NCBI RefSeq assembly: GCF_001039355.2
Contig: NW_019775462.1
Location: 214,800-278,799 of the forward strand
DNA from: Lingula anatina
Lineage: Eukaryota > Brachiopoda > Lingulata > Lingulida > Lingulidae
Length of the DNA stretch: 64,000 nucleotides
Direction: 5' to 3'
Shown here: positions 12,286-24,322 of the stretch, piece after piece
How positions within the stretch are numbered: the stretch's first letter is position 1
How the letters are laid out: every line of letters begins with the position of its first letter
The notes under the pieces: model-generated
What the model was told of the DNA's origin: nothing
Databases searched by the model: none
Seen by the model: only the letters and a program-made list of their open reading frames with translations
Position numbers and translations under genes: made by a program

Positions 12286-15200
12286 CTCGAAAATTAGTCA
12301 GAATGCAGCTTAAGAAAAAAAAACATGTGGGAGGATATAAACTGTGCATACTGATGCAGACATTAACAAACAGATATATAGATTAATGGTGAAGGATGCT
12401 TAAAACATGTCTGTGGAAGGAGAATGATGATGAACCATTACGTCAGACCAATCCTGCATTCCACATCTTATGAGTAACGAGGGCACTAAATTTACTGTAT
12501 GTACATCTCTGGTCGATAGATAATTATAAAAAGGAATGCCCTTCACTGAACAGTTTGATAACTCATAATTTATCCAGTTTGATAAAATGAAGCACTTGCT
12601 TTATTTCACTCAATTATCTGAATTGATCAAAAAGTATAATAATTCTATAATATAATTCTAGAGATCTAGCTTTCTGCCTCTTCTTTCATGGCACAGGGCA
12701 ATGAACTTCCACAATTGGTTCTACATTAAAGCATACCAGGGCAAAAACATTATCGGAGTAATTTTCAGGCCATTTTTCTGCCTAGTTGCAATACACGCTA
12801 CGGCCCAAAGCACACAAGATCTCTTGGTAGACTTCCAACACTTTTAAGATCTTTTCAGGCATACCCCCTTAAGAAGTGTCTCTAGTCTAATAATACTGGA
12901 ATAACAAATCAAGACTAATTATATCTTGGAGCAACTTTAAGTGTTCGCTTTCCTAATTGTTTTGCTAGTAAGATCGAATGATCAAATGTTGGAGCAATGT
13001 GAGGTGAAGGTCAAATCTTGTTGTTAATTGCCAAAGGAAAGGAGGATGCATTTTGTGATTCTGGTATACTATGAATTTTTATCATACTCCATCTACAAGA
13101 TAATAGAATTGATTAACTATATCAGGTAGACTAGACAGTTATGTAACAATATTTACATATAGCTGCATGCCCCTTTAGCTTGGTAAAGATCTCTTGCCAA
13201 AAATACTGAAGATATGTACAAAATATATACATTTACAACAAAAACTGAGTTTCACAGTTCACAAATAAAATACAGAAAAAGGCCATTAGATAAACTTCCT
13301 ATCACCTATCTGGCTTGCTAAATGGTTGACTTAGTCTTAGGATCAACCGTACTTAACAGTAAACTTAATGTCATCTTTAACTTGCACAGCAATTTAAGTG
13401 TACTACCTTCACCAAGACCTGCGTCTTAACTCAACTAGCAGCATTCACCCAACTTGACTTTACCTCTAAAGAGCTTTGGTTCAGTAATGGTCATCGTTAT
13501 AACTCACTTTGTATTGTCCATCATTTCTTCATTACCTAAATGCACTCTCTTTTCCTTTTATCTCTTTTTACAGCCATTTCTAACCTTTCGATTTTTTGAG
13601 TGAGTCTATTTACAACAGAGGCAACTGAATATATATCCTTGAACTACCAAAGAAATTGAAAATAATATCAACATGCCACCCCCATCCCATCTGCCTCTCA
13701 CCTCATTTATGCTTTCCATCACTTCTATTACTCAAAACAAGTAAGCACAACTCTCCTCCTTTATCCTTCTTTTAAATTTAATTAAGTGTGTGTGTGTGTG
13801 TGTGTGCATGCGCGTGATGAGATCGTGACAGAAAATTATATGAAAGGTCACAATAAAACAAACTGAACTGATTTTAAGTAGCACAAATAGTTTTTTTTTC
13901 TGCAAAATAACCCCAATTTTTTATTTCTCCAAATGTTATGCCAGGTATGTTGTACATAACAGTGGCATGCATGTACTAACATCTCCCCTATCATCAGTCT
14001 GGTCATGTGTCAGCTACAAACAAACCCTACACCTGTCATGTAAATCAGCAAAATACATACTCTTTCTTTCTTTTTGTTCTCTTTTTTTCTCAACAAGTGC
14101 ATTGAAAAAAGTTTAAATTTAATAGTTAAGTCAAAATCTTCTCTTTTTTATCTTTAATTTGCGTAATTCCAATGTTACTGCAACTGTTATGCCAGCACTG
14201 TGTTAAACAACAATTTAAATCAAAACTATACTCAATGCATACATCAAACAATGTAATCTTAATTTATTAAATGTATTAATACATCACAGATATTCCATTT
14301 TCTGTAAAATGGCTTTTTTGCCCGATTATTCTTTTAAGGTGTACACAACATACACAATAAATAAAATTCAGCTTAAAAGAAACACAAGAAACTAAGTTCA
14401 TAATATCACATTTCTATTCTATTCTCCCTTCGTCCCTTCTCTCTCCTTTCCTTCTTTCTCTCTTTCTCCTTCTCTCCAAATACAAATCAACAAATCAGAC
14501 ACACATCTCTCAGCAGTCAAAACAATAAAAGGAGCAGATCCCACTCACCATACTGCTATACCACTCCCCAAATATTCTCTCCGTTTTCTTTCCACATCAA
14601 CACAGGTGCTTTGTACACCTCCTACATCTTACAAGGTGCGTCAGGGAAGCATATTGTGCTCATCATTAAGCAAGGCAGCCATCAACTCACCTGGGGAGCT
14701 ATATATAGCCCCCTCTCCCATCCATCCTTTATTGCAGCAGCCAACACATTAATAGCAATTTGTGGATACACTAGATTAAACCTGCACATATTTTCTGGTC
14801 AAATTAATGCTAGGCATATAGCAGCAAGAATGAATCAGTGGCACGTGTCTATGTGTGTGTGTGTGTGTATGTATGCATGCGACGTGTGTGCGTGTGTGCA
14901 TGCAATATATTTGTACCCCAACTATGAGGGTTTGGAAACAATATATAAAATTGCATGTATATACTGATGAACACCAATGTGCACCATAGGTGCATGTGTG
15001 TATATGCATATTCAACTATGCATGTATGTCACAGTGGTATGAATAGTTTATAGTATATAACATGGGTGTGTTAACCGGAGGCGAAGGGGGGGGGGGTGAA
15101 ACTTCGGCCAATAAAACTGCATGCATCTATCCTACCTGCCTGTCAGTCAAAACACATGACAGACAGGTGATACTGACCACCCAGACCAAGATATCATGGA

Positions 15201-15596
15201 CTACATGGCCAGCAACTGTCTTCAGTTACACTGCAGTGTACTAAGAAATTGTATGTATTATGTAAAAAGGATTTTTTTCAGGAAGGTTCTGTTTTCACAT
15301 CTGGCGGAACACCAAATGACAGGATACAAATCTTAGACATCCTTGAATCCTGTCAGCTATCCACAAGGGAAAGCGAACTTCCGTACATGCCCCATCTTGT
15401 CTTGGAAAACTGATATGTAATGTGTCATAAAAAGTTGCCATTTCCACTGCACTTTTTTATCAGTAATCACATTAAAATTTTGTACTACTTCTTTTCAGAT
15501 ACCAAATATGAAACAAATCAATAAATCTTTTTCATTTTTTCTTTTAATGTCACAAATGTGAATATTTCAAACAACAATTTTAATCTGGATACACTT

Positions 15597-15945
15597 GACA
15601 AGAATATGGCAAGCAAAATTTCTGAAAGAACAAAAAACTACAAACAATGCATGCTTTTCACAAACCAATATGTCATATTCAGATATAACAAAAGATGATC
15701 ATCATCATTTACGTAGCTATTACAATGCCATTATCATCATCATAAGTCATTTTATATCTGATGCTTCTTTCTACCTCTCACAGAATTCAAGGAATTGGCA
15801 GAAATGTAAGAACAATCCAGGCTTTTCACTAACCAATATGTCATGTTCAGGTGTAGCAGATGATCATGATCGTTGTTAATGTAGCCATTACAGCGCCATT
15901 ATCATCAAAAGTCTTCTTTATGTGTAGCACTTCTTAGTATCTCTC
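15597..15945. repeat. Diverged tandem duplication, offset 168 bp
   Basis: Two adjacent copies align at a constant offset of 168 bp. Shared landmarks include ACCAATATGTCAT (15664 and 15832) and GCCATTATCATCA (15727 and 15895), with many substitutions between them. Because 168 is a multiple of three, a + strand ORF (15595-15879) runs through both copies. Its peptide repeats a FSxTNMSxS motif, but nothing else suggests it is a gene. Confidence 0.8.
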
Positions 15946-16047
15946 CTGGGGTAATCTTCTGAGTGATCTGTTTGTATCTGTCATTAAACGACCCATTAAA
16001 CCTAAGGTATGTTCAACTTGAGGTCAAATCAGAAGAGCTTTTCGAGA

Positions 16048-16052
<5 letters not shown>

Positions 16053-16119
<67 letters not shown>
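16053..16119. repeat. Compound (CT)n(CA)n microsatellite
   Basis: About 16 CT units pass directly into about 17 CA units. Confidence 0.95.
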
Positions 16120-16728
16120 CACGAAACACTATCTACCAATCTCTTCCTCCCAAACAACAGGTAGGATATATGTACATTTTACTAACACATCACATTTTTT
16201 CTTTCCTCCAGGATCCCATTTCTACTACCATGTTAAACATAATGTACAGTTACCATTTGAAAAAAAAAGTTTATATCTTAAAACAGGTATACCCACCTTT
16301 TCCAATGATCTGGTTCACAAGAAGGCATTCAACCCACTCAGTCAACTAAAAGCACTGGTGCTTTGAATTCCAATTTGTCTCTAAATGAGCAAATATTCAA
16401 CACTATCTTTACAACTATTTTTTCAACTTTGCCCATTAGTTGTATCTTCAGAGAAGAGAAAAACAACAATAGTCACTGCTCATCCAGACTCATAAGCGTC
16501 TCATACGTCGTCCAGGGTAGAAGTAGAAGTAAAATAAATAAGACCACGACAGAGAGACATCTGGATACAACAAACATATGTTGAAGGACTTGTATTCTGA
16601 ATCTTTATTCATGCTAGGAGCAACTGGTAATATGTGCCAATAGCACGGAAGTGGAAGGATTTATGATTTATCTATTTGACGCTGTGCCAGTGTATCGTAT
16701 GACACAGTGTGTGTGTACTCAAATCATG

Positions 16729-16730
<2 letters not shown>

Positions 16731-16761
<31 letters not shown>
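16731..16761. repeat. (TG)n microsatellite
   Basis: An uninterrupted TG run. It lies just upstream of the AACCGAGGAC repeat cluster and of an N in the sequence. Confidence 0.95.
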
Positions 16762-16762
<1 letters not shown>

Positions 16763-16778
16763 CTTGTGCACGCATTCT

Positions 16779-16930
16779 AACCGAGGACACACACCCGCCC
16801 GAAACCCACTAACCGAGGACACACCTCCAACCGAGGACGTCCTCGGTTGACATAAGCAGTGGAATGCATAAAGGGGCCCATTTCAAGTTAGGTGGTGAAA
16901 TTTGACGCTATTCTGAGCCAGTCCTCGGTT
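16779..16930. repeat. Cluster of AACCGAGGAC direct and inverted repeats
   Basis: The 10-mer AACCGAGGAC occurs at 16779, 16811 and 16829, and its exact reverse complement at 16839 and 16921. The copies at 16829 and 16839 abut to make a perfect 20-bp palindrome. The last copy sits three bases before an undetermined base. This may be the ends of a small inverted-repeat element or a protein-binding array; the function is unknown. Confidence 0.8.
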
Positions 16931-16932
16931 AT

Positions 16933-16933
16933 N
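16933..16933. other. Undetermined base, possible assembly join
   Basis: A single N lies between the GTCCTCGGTT copy and TG-rich sequence. The other N in the window sits at an obvious structural junction, so this one may also mark a join instead of a simple miscall. Confidence 0.5.
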
Positions 16934-17754
16934 TGTGTGTCTGCATGTGTTTTTGCATTTATACGTATGCATGCCTACATGTGTATAAATGAGAGCATTT
17001 ATTGTGTGCATATACATAATTATGTGTATCCATCTATGCATGTGCATGAATGCAAATGTGTGTGCATACATGTTTTTGCAATTGCATATTTATGTGCACA
17101 CATCTGTATAGGACTCTGGATGATAATGGACTGCCCTACCCCTAATTTGTTTTTTTTCATCAAACAACACTATTTTCACCACAGCGTTTTCTTCTGCTGC
17201 TTCCATTGGTATAAGCATATAGGTCCAGCCATACTGTTGCATAATCTGATTTTACGTTGCCTGTATCCACATCTGATAACCCTTCAACAACTGAGGCAAA
17301 CTATGCAGACCCTGTTTTCTTAGAACCTGTTCTAGCACCTGTCAACACACTAGCCATTTTCTGTGGTGTGTTCAGACAGATCACTACTTAGATCGACTCT
17401 TATTCTATTATCCCTATTGCATGTGAACATCTTATACATATAAACAATATTGAAACTAAAGCATGGGAAGATGAGTTGATTGCAATGAGTCAAACAGTTA
17501 TCTTTGACCACATATTTTGAACTTTGTTTGAAATTGCAAACGACATCCATTTTGCAGTGAGACCAGCATCGGACCGAAATGATAAAGATCGACAGTAATC
17601 TAGTGAACTGGGCCCCTTGTATCTGTAAACTTGTGTTTCAACAATAAATAAACACAACAGCCCACCTCCCTGGATACCCGCTGCTAGGCAGAAAGTAAAC
17701 TATCATGTAGGTAAAACTGACAGAGATATTGTCTGCTTAGGCCCTTAGACAGCA

Positions 17755-17870
17755 ATTTTTAAAGGGTTTTTTTTTCTAAAAAAAAAAAAAGATCAAATTT
17801 TACCCAGAAAGGACCCTTTCCCAGCTAACAGGTTGGTTCATTTGAACCCCCCCCCCATCCCCCACCCCTT
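17755..17870 (-). repeat. Copy of the GGTTCGAAAGAACC/CCCC dispersed element
   Basis: On the - strand this matches the element at 32606-32770. Shared parts are a G-rich start (poly-C on +), the GGTTCAAATGAACC palindrome, the GCTGGGAAAGGGTCC segment and the AAAATTTGATC segment. The copy is diverged and has a 10-bp C tract at 17847-17856. Confidence 0.65.
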
Positions 17871-18477
17871 GAATTTGGGACTGTTGCTTTTCTCTTTAGC
17901 TTTGCATTAATTTAATGATGACACAGATTGTGTTAGGTCTTTCTGCATTTCATCTTATTATCAAACAGGCTGAAATTTGTACTCTTCCTGTGTGTTGCTT
18001 CATCCAGCAATCATTAATCTTTTTTCTATAATTTTGTTCATTGGAAATGACAAAACAATAGTAGTAAATTCAACATTACAGATAATTCTTCAAGGTTCAT
18101 TTCATTACCAACAAAAGTATCGATATACATAATGTCTTTGTCCTGTCCTTACAAAATACTCATGTAATTTTATTTATTGATGTATTTCCCTAGTGCCAAC
18201 AGAGAAATAAAATAACACAATATAGGCTCTATCAGTTGTGTCTAGGGGGTCTTATAAAAAGCGAGCATATAAAGATATAAACAAACAAATGAAGATGTCA
18301 CAGGTATCTCAGTGGTACCTGGGGGGTTATCCCATCCATACGTCAATGTGACAACAATATGGGTGGCAATGACAAGACAACAGGGTGACAGATTGGTGAC
18401 ATCCGATACTTAGGGGCCTGTTACACACACAAAAAGTTGGTCTTTCCTCTTACACCACAATTTCACTTTAAGGCTCT

Positions 18478-18680
18478 ATTCCCATAGATTTTAGATCGAT
18501 CTATCCCTGCGGGGAGTCTCACTAGATTACTTTCAGATAATCCGACTTAAATGGCCGTCCCACCTACTACAAGCTGTAAGGGGGTAATTAACTTTCGAGT
18601 CCGCCCGGCTGACAGCTATTTAGCGTGAACCCCCAGGGAGTTAGGTCGATCTAAAGTAGGTCGATCTAATCTATGGAAAT
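18478..18680. repeat. Foldback MITE, about 200 bp
   Basis: The terminal inverted repeats read ATTCCCATAGATTTTAGATCGATC on the left and, reversed, ATTTCCATAGATT-AGATCGACC on the right. A second TAGATCGACCTA motif lies just inside the right end, and a matching CCCTGCGGGG/CCCCCAGGG pair lies further in. The interior is more GC-rich than its surroundings and has no ORF. Confidence 0.75.
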
Positions 18681-18888
18681 GGGGTGTTAGACAAAAGATG
18701 CATCAGTGGTCATCCATATAAGACCATGTAACATTGTACTGGTTTTATAAAAAGAAATAAATATGATTTCTGTTTAGGACCTACAGTTACCTTTTTCTAG
18801 TGAATCACTGCCGAATTAACCTACAGTAACTTAGAAGAAAATTTGTTCTAAATGTTAGACCTACTTTGGGTCTAAAGTTCTTTTGTGA

Positions 18889-18904
18889 CCCCCCCCCCCC
18901 CCCC
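18889..18904. repeat. Poly-C tract (16)
   Basis: The run directly follows a TTCTTTTGTGA end motif of the dispersed TTTCACAA foldback family (fragment at about 18825-18888). Confidence 0.9.
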
Positions 18905-19929
18905 TTGGTCTCTCCATATGTAGTACAGCTGATCTTAACCTATGTATATGTTTATATACAGACTTAAAGACTTCTAATTCACTGTTCACATGCAAGTCCA
19001 GGTTCCCCTACACAAGCATATGTATAAATGCACCACTGTAACATCATTTGTCTCACTATATGTGGATACAGTTTTTATTATCCATGCATGTCATGTCAGC
19101 ATGTGTCTTTTTAAGTGTTTCTTCTGCACTGCTCTAAGATAAGCTGCAATGCTTCTCTCTCTCTCTCTCTCATTTATTCCACCTTCTCTCTCTCTCTGTT
19201 TTCCCTTCTCTATCTTAATATACACCACCTTAGTCTGCAAACTCACTGATATCACATTTTACTTTCCTTGTGTAAGCATCTTGAATGAGCATTTTGACTT
19301 CCATATGCCCATCTCTAATACACCTCTTTAGCTAACACATAACAAGCCTATTTCTTAATATATTTTTTGACTCCTACCTTTTTTTGCAAAATTAAATCAG
19401 TGCATTTCCAGGCCCTGACCGCATGTCCGTTTTAACCAATATAGCATCATCACTAAACCACACCTGAATCTTTGACCAATCACCCCAATATCTGTTTTAA
19501 ATCTACAGGGTGTTACCAAAGCTCATGTTTACATAAGCATATATTAGTACCGTAGGTAGAGGGGTATCCACATAAATATACATACCTGTTAGCATCAGCA
19601 TTAACTGTTATGGCAAATCAGGCTTAATTTTAGTTTAGAGGTATGCAATATATACATATTAAATATAAGGGTGTCTTCAATAACCATGCAAATCATCCAT
19701 ATGATACAGCATGCAAAGGGATCATTACAATAACCATATGGTTTCAAGCCCAGTTTAGACAAATTTTACGCGGAGTGACTTCCATCTGAAATGTTTCAAC
19801 AGACAACTAGCTGTGCATGATCTGAGGCACAGTGGGTCTCTCTGCAGTCAAATGTACACACAGAGAATTTCCTCTCCCTCCCCCACCCACAACCAAACCA
19901 ATCACCCTCGTTCTATCCACTGTGACACA

Positions 19930-20095
19930 CAGTGTTTGCCTCTTAGGAAAATTAGTTGCTGGACCGAAAGTCCAGCCATCTTGAAAAGTAGCTGGACTGA
20001 ATGTCTGCAGGGTGGGAAAACTTCTCAGCCCGTTCTGAACGTTGTCAGCCCCGGGCAGACGGTCCAGCCTTAATTTCTAACACTGGACTGACACA
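19930..20095. repeat. Probable dispersed repeat with GGCTGGAC/GTCCAGCC inverted motifs
   Basis: This GC-richer island has several GTCCAGC and GCTGGAC motifs in inverted order, bounded by CACACAGTGTTTGCC on the left and TTTCTAACACTGGAC on the right, themselves loosely inverted. A + strand ORF (19813-20073) crosses it but reads like repeat sequence. A single copy is visible, so the repeat call is inference. Confidence 0.4.
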
Positions 20096-20504
20096 TTTAA
20101 ATTCAAGCTGAGTTTATCAGATTGTCCAGTGAAAGATTATAGCCAAAATGCTCTAAATGTAAAACTTTTGTCTAAATCCTGCTTACATCTTCATTTCAAA
20201 ATCCACAAATGAAGTATGACATAAGATGTAAATCATGTGATATGTTCCATCAACGGTGTGATGTTAAATGCAGTGAAATTTCCTCAATCAATCTTAGATC
20301 TTCTTAAATGTGAATTTACCAAGATCAAAGCTAAAATGCTAATCTAAACCAGGCATTAGATGAAGTTTTATTTAGAAAAATGCTTCCTGTACCACAAACA
20401 CTACACATTGGACTCAAATATACCTGGGTGTACTTTAGCAACAATTCAGCTCTATGCTGGGATCCCAAAACAATTGTTGTGTCTTTTCTTTTTGCACTTT
20501 TTTG

Positions 20505-20519
20505 CCCCCCCCCCCCCCC
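20505..20519. repeat. Poly-C tract (15)
   Basis: An uninterrupted C run extended by CCCTCCC. Confidence 0.95.
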
Positions 20520-21424
20520 TCCCTCCCTGCAGTATTGCTATCTTGGCTTGTCACTGAATATCTACTGATTTTTCAGTAGAAAATGCATTTTAATTTCAAC
20601 TGCAACTTTATTATAAATGAAAATCTATTTTCTTATTTTGAGTTCAGTTTCAAATAGTTATGTTTAAACACTCTATAAGGTATATGTTAATATAGGTTGT
20701 TTTTTTTAAAGCAAGCCCAGTGTGTGTCTGTTGTATTATCAACCAAATTGAGGGGGGGTAAAATCATGTAATAAACCTTTCTCTAAGGTGTGAAATGTCA
20801 TTTCTAACACCTGGCAATATTGTCTGAAGTTAACATAACACAAGGATATCATGTTTTATTCACGACATGAGAACAGAATTCAAAGACAGAAATTCTGACA
20901 CTGCTAGGTGTACCCTTTCTTCAGATGTACTAACGGCATATTTGATGTTGCAATTATATTGTATGTGAGGAGAATTCTCATGCTTAACAATATTATAATT
21001 CGCCAGCTCCACTTCATAATCACAATGATCTGAGGCTGATCTGCTCTCCCACAAAATTCAAATTGATAAATAGGTATTTATTATAATGGGACAGATATAC
21101 TAGAGCTTTCTTCTCAGGACATAAACTTTTTATGCAAAAAGTATCAATCAACTAGAGAGCACTCCTGGAGTACAGATCCCCACGAAGGAAAAAAGCAATA
21201 AAAAATTATTTTTAAAATATAAAGAGATCTAAATTCATTTTACACTGTAATCACGCCTTTATAGTCCCCCCAAAAAATCGTCTATCTTGTAAATTGAAAT
21301 TTCATCAAAATTTGTGACAAATTTTGGGGGATATATTTTCCAATAACAAACAAAAGGTAAGGAAACCCTGAGTTTCAAAGGTTACTGGGCATGGCAAAAG
21401 CATGTTGTTGTATGTTAACAGTGG

Positions 21425-21679
21425 CCCAATGAAACTATTATTACGTATAGATCGATCCAACTCCATCGGGACTCTTGCTGAATGCAATCACATAAACAGA
21501 TTAACGCGCCTCCTCTTGTTTCCAACATACTTGTATAATCACCAACTTTCTTTATTCTGTTCAATGCCAGGAGGCATGTTAATCTGCTCATGTGATTGCA
21601 TTCAGTGATATCCCCCCCCCCCCCCCCCCCCCCCCATCCAGAGTTGGACTGATATCTGTAGAACAATAGTTTCATTGGG
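21425..21679. repeat. Foldback element with ~100-bp arms and an internal C24 tract
   Basis: The left arm (21425-21514) begins CCCAATGAAACTATT and the right arm (21573-21679) ends AATAGTTTCATTGGG. The arms also pair over the GTCCAACTC/CCAACTCC segment, GAATGCAATCACAT and CAGATTAAC, then CGCCTCCTC against GCCTCCTG. The central spacer is about 58 bp. The right arm contains a 24-bp C run (21612-21635) absent from the left arm, so it expanded after the element formed. The opposite-strand ORFs over it are by-products of the symmetry. Confidence 0.85.
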
Positions 21680-21851
21680 AATAATCCCTATATAGTTTCC
21701 AGAAAACAATGAGATTCAGTTTTTGACTGTGTGTCAAAAATTCACTACCAACAATTCATTTTACTTTAAGTTGGGTCATCCATCAACAAGGGAAGAGCAA
21801 TTTTTCACCATTTTTTTTTTCATCTACAATACTTGAAAAACTGATGAGTGA

Positions 21852-21941
21852 GACAAACGTTTTCACACAAAAAGAAAGTCTAACAAACACTTTCACACAA
21901 AACGAGAGCCTAACAAACTTTTTCATACAAAACGAAAGCTT
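21852..21941 (-). repeat. 30-bp triplicate, in frame with the upstream exon
   Basis: Three tandem 30-bp units occupy 21852-21881, 21882-21911 and 21912-21941. On the - strand each encodes a version of LSFCVKxFVR. They lie just downstream of the 21972-22045 exon and are in the same open frame if its donor is not used, because the intron start is open for some 60 codons. Confidence 0.8.
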
Positions 21942-21971
21942 AACAATTAAGACTTCAACAAATGGTCCTAC

Positions 21972-22045
21972 CTCAGCCTGTTTCAAGTAAATCTCAATGG
22001 CGGAGTATTCGTCCCTCTCGCATATCCTGTTGCTTGTCATCCTCT
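21972..22045 (-). CDS. Coding exon of the divergent gene, 24 codons
   Basis: On the - strand an acceptor (ttttatgtgcaatcag) precedes 74 nt that end at a donor (GCTGAG then gtagga). The frame enters with two nucleotides (AG) and leaves in phase 0. The peptide begins RMTSNRICERDE and ends YSAIEIYLKQAE, strongly hydrophilic with an amphipathic helical end. Joined to the 27298-27343 exon, the split codon becomes GAG (Glu). An alternative acceptor at 22074 would bring in-frame TGA codons, so the shorter exon is chosen. No family is recognised. Confidence 0.5.
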
Positions 22046-23266
22046 CTGATTGCACATAAAAGTCATGTCATCATCTAGAAAGATAAAACAAACAAATAAA
22101 CAAACAAACGACAGTCAATAACAAGGTTCTTAAACTTCACAAAGCTCTCTCTTATAAAATAAATTTAACCAGAAGCTGAATGCATTCTTCTTTTCTTTTT
22201 TCCCAAATCTATCAGTGATTTGACTCATCAATTTGACTTGGCTTAACCTAGCCAATAGTTTGGCCTAAGGAAACTTTATTCCATGTAGTGAGCATGGCCA
22301 AGAAAACTACACTGTATTTAAATTCTGGATGGTTTCATCTTAACTTTAGCATAAAATATTCTACAAAAAAAATAGACATAAAGCCAAATCAATAAGTTGT
22401 GAGATGATTTTAAAACTTCTCATTTTCTTTTGCAAAATACCTTTTGAGCTGCCAGAAAAATCTAACAAGTCACTTTGAGTTAGGTAATATATTGTAACAT
22501 TAGCATCCATTATCATTAGAAACAAGATTTAATCCATTCAAAAAGAGAAATCTGACTCAAGAACATGTCTCAATGAATTTAAATAAAAACATACCAAAGA
22601 GTTTAAAAATTCACTTTCTTACCATCAAGCTCAATCTATTTTTTTTTCTTTTTTGCTTCTCTAAACATAATGACCACAACCCTGTCATGTTCACTTAAAT
22701 CGGTCCAGTCAAAAGTCTTAATGACCATTCCATGTCAAATCCAGACATGACACTTGTTATGATGGCTTGCAATTAGAACAGCTGCACATGTCACAACAAA
22801 TTCATTAAAAACCCATCTTCCCATAACTCTTATCTAAATAATTTAAATTTGAACTTAGGACTTCCTCCATTTAACTGTACAGTCATTTCTCAGTAAATCA
22901 CAACCAATTTGATGATAATGAATCTAATTTCCAAAATCAATTTTTTTTTGTTCCAACTACGTGAAAAAATGATTTGAGTAAGTGAGTTTGGATATTACAA
23001 TTTTGTGATTGACTAAAAATGACCAAAAAAAAGTGAATACTGAATTATTTAAGTGGGAAGTTTGAAACTGATAAGTAATTACCAGATTTCTTAGTAAAGA
23101 TCATTACTTTAATTTTGTATACATCAGTTTCCTTTCATCTGATGACCACCTTTCTTTAAAAGAAAATATATGTTTAACCTTTAGTAATTTTACAGTTCTA
23201 AATATCTAATCAAATCAACAGTGTTATGGCTATTTACTAGTATAAGATTCTTAACTTAACTTAACA

Positions 23267-23297
<31 letters not shown>
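23267..23297. repeat. (GAT)n microsatellite
   Basis: About ten uninterrupted TGA/GAT units. Confidence 0.95.
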
Positions 23298-24039
23298 CAA
23301 TGATAATGCTCTAATCCATATAAAATAATGACTACATAATGTTCTACAAAAATTAACCCACTCTCAAATTACCCTCATTTCATTTAATTAATCAAAAGCA
23401 CATCTGTTGAGTTAGCTGACTTAATGAATTATTTAATCACTGTCAACTGGCCTCTTCTATACAAGCCCACTGTATTTCTGCTGTCTGCCTCCATTTATTT
23501 CATATACCAATATTCATTAATACTACAACACAAAGATCAAAAGAATGTTTGCCAATTTGAAAAAAAAATACAATTTCTCCTGTGAGTTTTAAGTAATTAC
23601 CTTAACAAGACGTATCTAGATCTAATTATCAAGTATACTTTTAAATGTCAACTATAATTACTATGCCATAGACTGGAAGCAATATCAGCAGTCCTGGCTT
23701 TATCACTTAATTTTTATTTCCCGTATAAATGTCAACTGACGCCATAATGTTTTTCATTTATTAAAAAGAGTTCATCTATAGATTCTCTCTCTCTCTCTCT
23801 CTCTCATCTTTATCTTTCTATTTCAATGTCACTCCCATCTGTATTTTAACCCCATTGCTACATTTATTTCAACACACACTGTGACACAGACTATTTACTG
23901 TCCAAATATAAAATAAATTCTAATGGCTACAATGCATCATATTACATGATATGGTATATTATGTCCCTACAGGACACTCCTGCCATCAATTATTCCACTG
24001 AATTAACTACATACTTCATTCAGACAGGTAAAGGTAAAT

Positions 24040-24322
24040 TTGGCGTTTGTGTCACAGAAGGACCTTAGCCCTTAACTTTTAGATTTAAATTTCAGTCTGC
24101 TTTCACTTAAGATATTATTAGTTGATAAATGAATTAATGAAAATATTGTTAATTTAATATACCAAAAAAGACATGTTGAAGTTTTAGACCAAAAGTTACT
24201 TTATCAAAGTGGACTATTTTATATTAATTAAGATAATATTTTGAAATGGCGTAGAGACAAGTTTTTAGTCTAAAAGTTAAGGCCAACCTTCAGTCTGAAG
24301 TACTTTTGGGAAACAAGCCCCT
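24040..24322. repeat. Copy of the dispersed TTTCACAA foldback family
   Basis: The left end reads GTGTCACAGAAGGACCTTAGCCCTTAACTTTTAG. The right end, reversed, reads TTTCCCAAAAGTACTTCAGACTGAAGGTTGGCCTTAACTTTTAG. The middle carries TTTTAGACCAAAAGTTACTTTATCAAAGTGGACTATTT, shared with other copies. It is non-coding. Confidence 0.7.

Larger units (their letters stand above)
7443..21971 (-). other. Presumed large intron region of the divergent gene
   Basis: No gene with good support is visible. The exon chain is broken here: the 21972-22045 exon ends in phase 0, while the 7301-7442 exon needs two incoming nucleotides, so at least one exon is missing. The weak candidates are a 28-nt piece at 10144-10171 with a perfect gtaagttt donor and a 19-nt piece near 19591-19609 with a gtatgtat donor. 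The rest is microsatellites (CAGA, CA, CT, TG), poly-C tracts, foldback elements at 18478 and 21425, a tandem duplication near 15.6-15.95 kb, and dispersed repeat fragments. Confidence 0.4.

Noticed and set aside
14611-15015. Overlapping 118- and 79-residue ORFs
   Set aside because: Both depend on TG/CA-rich microsatellite sequence and overlap on opposite strands.
23267-23297. Regular short repeats considered as a CRISPR array
   Set aside because: This and similar arrays are simple trinucleotide or tetranucleotide microsatellites without unique spacers, in an animal genome.
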